This document shows positions 5,990 to 6,957 of a stretch of DNA of 6,957 nucleotides, one piece after another. The first letter of the stretch is position 1. The number at the start of each line of letters is the position of its first letter. The notes under the pieces were generated by a model, which was given only the letters and a program-made list of their open reading frames with translations, was not told the origin of the DNA and ran no database searches. This DNA is from JAJXZP01 sp035505775. Its GTDB lineage: Bacteria; Spirochaetota; Spirochaetia; Treponematales; Rectinemataceae. The DNA lies in assembly GCA_035505775.1 (NCBI GenBank), contig DATJQN010000139.1, forward strand, positions 1 through 6,957, in the 5' to 3' direction. Made by a program: the position numbers and the translations under genes.

Positions 5990-6957
5990 ATGGATTCGAA
6001 GAACATCCAGAAGCTCATCGACGAGCTTCGCGCCAAGAAGATCAACATGTATCACAAGGACTTTCTCCTGACCTGGGAGAAAAGCCGCGACGAGATCGAG
6101 GCCACCTTCCTCGTCGCGGACACGCTCCGTGCGATGCGCGAATCCAACGTCTCGCCGCGGCTCTGGGACTCGGGCATCGCGGTGTCCAACTTCCGCGACA
6201 ACTCGACGCGGACCCGCTTCTCCTTCGCGAGCGCCTGCGATCTCCTGGGCCTCTACGTCCAGGACCTCGACGAGGGCAAGAGCCAGATCGCCCACGGCGA
6301 GACCGTGCGCGAGACCGCCAACATGATCAGCTTCCTTTCCGAGGCGATCGGAATCCGGGACGACATGTACCTCGGTGAGGGTGACAAGTACCAGCGGGAA
6401 GTCGGGAAGGCGCTCGACGACGGCGTCGCGGCAGGGGTCCTCCCTGACCGGCCGACCGTGGTCAACCTTCAGTCCGATATCGATCACCCCACGCAGTCCA
6501 TGGCCGACTTCCTCCACCTCGCCCACCATTTCGGCGGACTCGACAAGCTCAAGGGCAAGAAGATCGCCATGAGCTGGGCCTATTCGCCCTCCTACGGCAA
6601 ACCGCTGTCGGTGCCCCAGGGCATCATCGGCCTGGCGAGCCGGCTGGGCATGGACATCGTGCTCGCCCACCCCACCGGATACGACCTCATCCCCGAGGTC
6701 GTGGAACTCACGCGAAAGCAGGCCAAGGACTCGGGCGGCTCCTTCTCGCACGTCTACTCGATGGACGAGGCCTTCAAGAACGCCGACATCGTCTACCCGA
6801 AGAGCTGGGCACCCTACGACGTCATGCAGAAGCGCGTCCCGCTCCTTCATGCAGGCGACCAGGCCGGACTCAAGGCCCTCGAGAAGAGCTGCCTGGAGAA
6901 CAACGCCAAGTTCACCGACTGGGAATGCACCGAGGAGAAGATGAAGCTCACGAAAGG
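5990..6957 (+). CDS. ygeW: YgeW-type knotted carbamoyltransferase (3' end outside window)
   Basis: The first 322 residues of a cytosolic transcarbamylase of the aspartate/ornithine carbamoyltransferase superfamily, which moves a carbamoyl group from carbamoyl phosphate to an amine. From memory it is very close to E. coli YgeW, which is about 396 residues, so some 70-75 residues are missing. They should include the HCLPA motif. Visible motifs: HKDFLLTWE (22-30); FRDNSTRTRFS (68-78), with the STRTR carbamoyl-phosphate loop at 72-76; DLDEGKSQIAHGETVRETAN (92-111); DIDHPTQSMAD (163-173), with the HPTQ motif; AYSPSYGKPLSVPQGIIG (197-214); and DIVYPKSWAPYDVM (266-279). The long insertions carrying these motifs distinguish YgeW from ArgF and PyrB. 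In Enterobacteria and Clostridia ygeW lies with ygeX, ygeY, ygfK and ssnA, a cluster tied to anaerobic purine or urate breakdown; the acceptor (a diaminopropionate or other ureido-forming amine) is not settled. None of those genes is visible here, and they could follow downstream. The gene has its own promoter and Shine-Dalgarno sequence. Confidence 0.95.
   Translation, partial: MDSKNIQKLIDELRAKKINMYHKDFLLTWEKSRDEIEATFLVADTLRAMRESNVSPRLWDSGIAVSNFRDNSTRTRFSFASACDLLGLYVQDLDEGKSQIAHGETVRETANMISFLSEAIGIRDDMYLGEGDKYQREVGKALDDGVAAGVLPDRPTVVNLQSDIDHPTQSMADFLHLAHHFGGLDKLKGKKIAMSWAYSPSYGKPLSVPQGIIGLASRLGMDIVLAHPTGYDLIPEVVELTRKQAKDSGGSFSHVYSMDEAFKNADIVYPKSWAPYDVMQKRVPLLHAGDQAGLKALEKSCLENNAKFTDWECTEEKMKLTK

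Noticed and set aside
5855..6850. 331-codon open frame on the minus strand opposite ygeW
   Set aside because: The plus strand encodes an unmistakable YgeW. GC-rich codons ending in C or G keep the opposite strand free of stops, and the antisense product shows no recognisable domain.
1..6957. Mobile elements, CRISPR repeats, tRNA or rRNA genes
   Set aside because: No transposase or integrase motifs, no spaced direct repeats and no cloverleaf or rRNA-like segments were seen. Coding sequence fills all but about 100 nt.

Overview
This is a GC-rich window, roughly two thirds G+C by eye, with tightly packed genes, all on the + strand. It looks like a bacterial chromosome. The VWA and GATase-like membrane proteins in the left part are typical of Gram-negative lineages with BatA/MoxR-type gene clusters, such as Planctomycetota, other PVC/FCB phyla, Acidobacteriota and related candidate phyla. 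No rRNA or lineage marker is present, so the phylum is a guess. I see no mobile element, CRISPR array, tRNA or rRNA.

Region 1 (1-5890) is a three-gene, translationally coupled unit. It begins with the 3' end of a BatA-like VWA membrane protein (stop at 491). Next is an 873-residue protein (478-3099) with an N-terminal membrane segment, a degenerate VWA-like domain, a GATase-like domain, an intact VWA domain, a conserved beta-rich tail and a C-terminal membrane segment. Last is a 932-residue exported protein (3092-5890) built like a prolyl-oligopeptidase-type alpha/beta hydrolase but lacking the nucleophile serine and the histidine. Adjacent genes overlap by 14 and 8 nt. The three products probably work together at the cell envelope. 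By analogy with Bat/MoxR clusters, a MoxR-type AAA+ ATPase and a DUF58 protein would be expected upstream, outside the window.

Region 2 (5891-5989) is a 99-nt intergenic gap. It carries a good sigma70-like promoter (TTGACC, 18-nt spacer, CATAAT) and a perfect 11-bp inverted repeat. The arms of the repeat flank the -10 box, so it looks like an operator, although a stem-loop terminator for the upstream operon is also possible. A strong Shine-Dalgarno sequence follows.

Region 3 (5990-6957) is the first 322 residues of a YgeW-type knotted carbamoyltransferase, truncated by the window edge. It is a cytosolic carbamoyl-phosphate-using enzyme associated in other bacteria with anaerobic purine and ureido-compound catabolism. 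It appears to start a new transcription unit unrelated in function to region 1.

The clearest unusual point is that three successive domains in region 1 have lost hallmark catalytic or metal-binding residues: VWA 1, the GATase-like domain and the alpha/beta hydrolase. This suggests an envelope complex of binding or scaffold modules rather than enzymes. The second is the palindrome overlapping the ygeW promoter.
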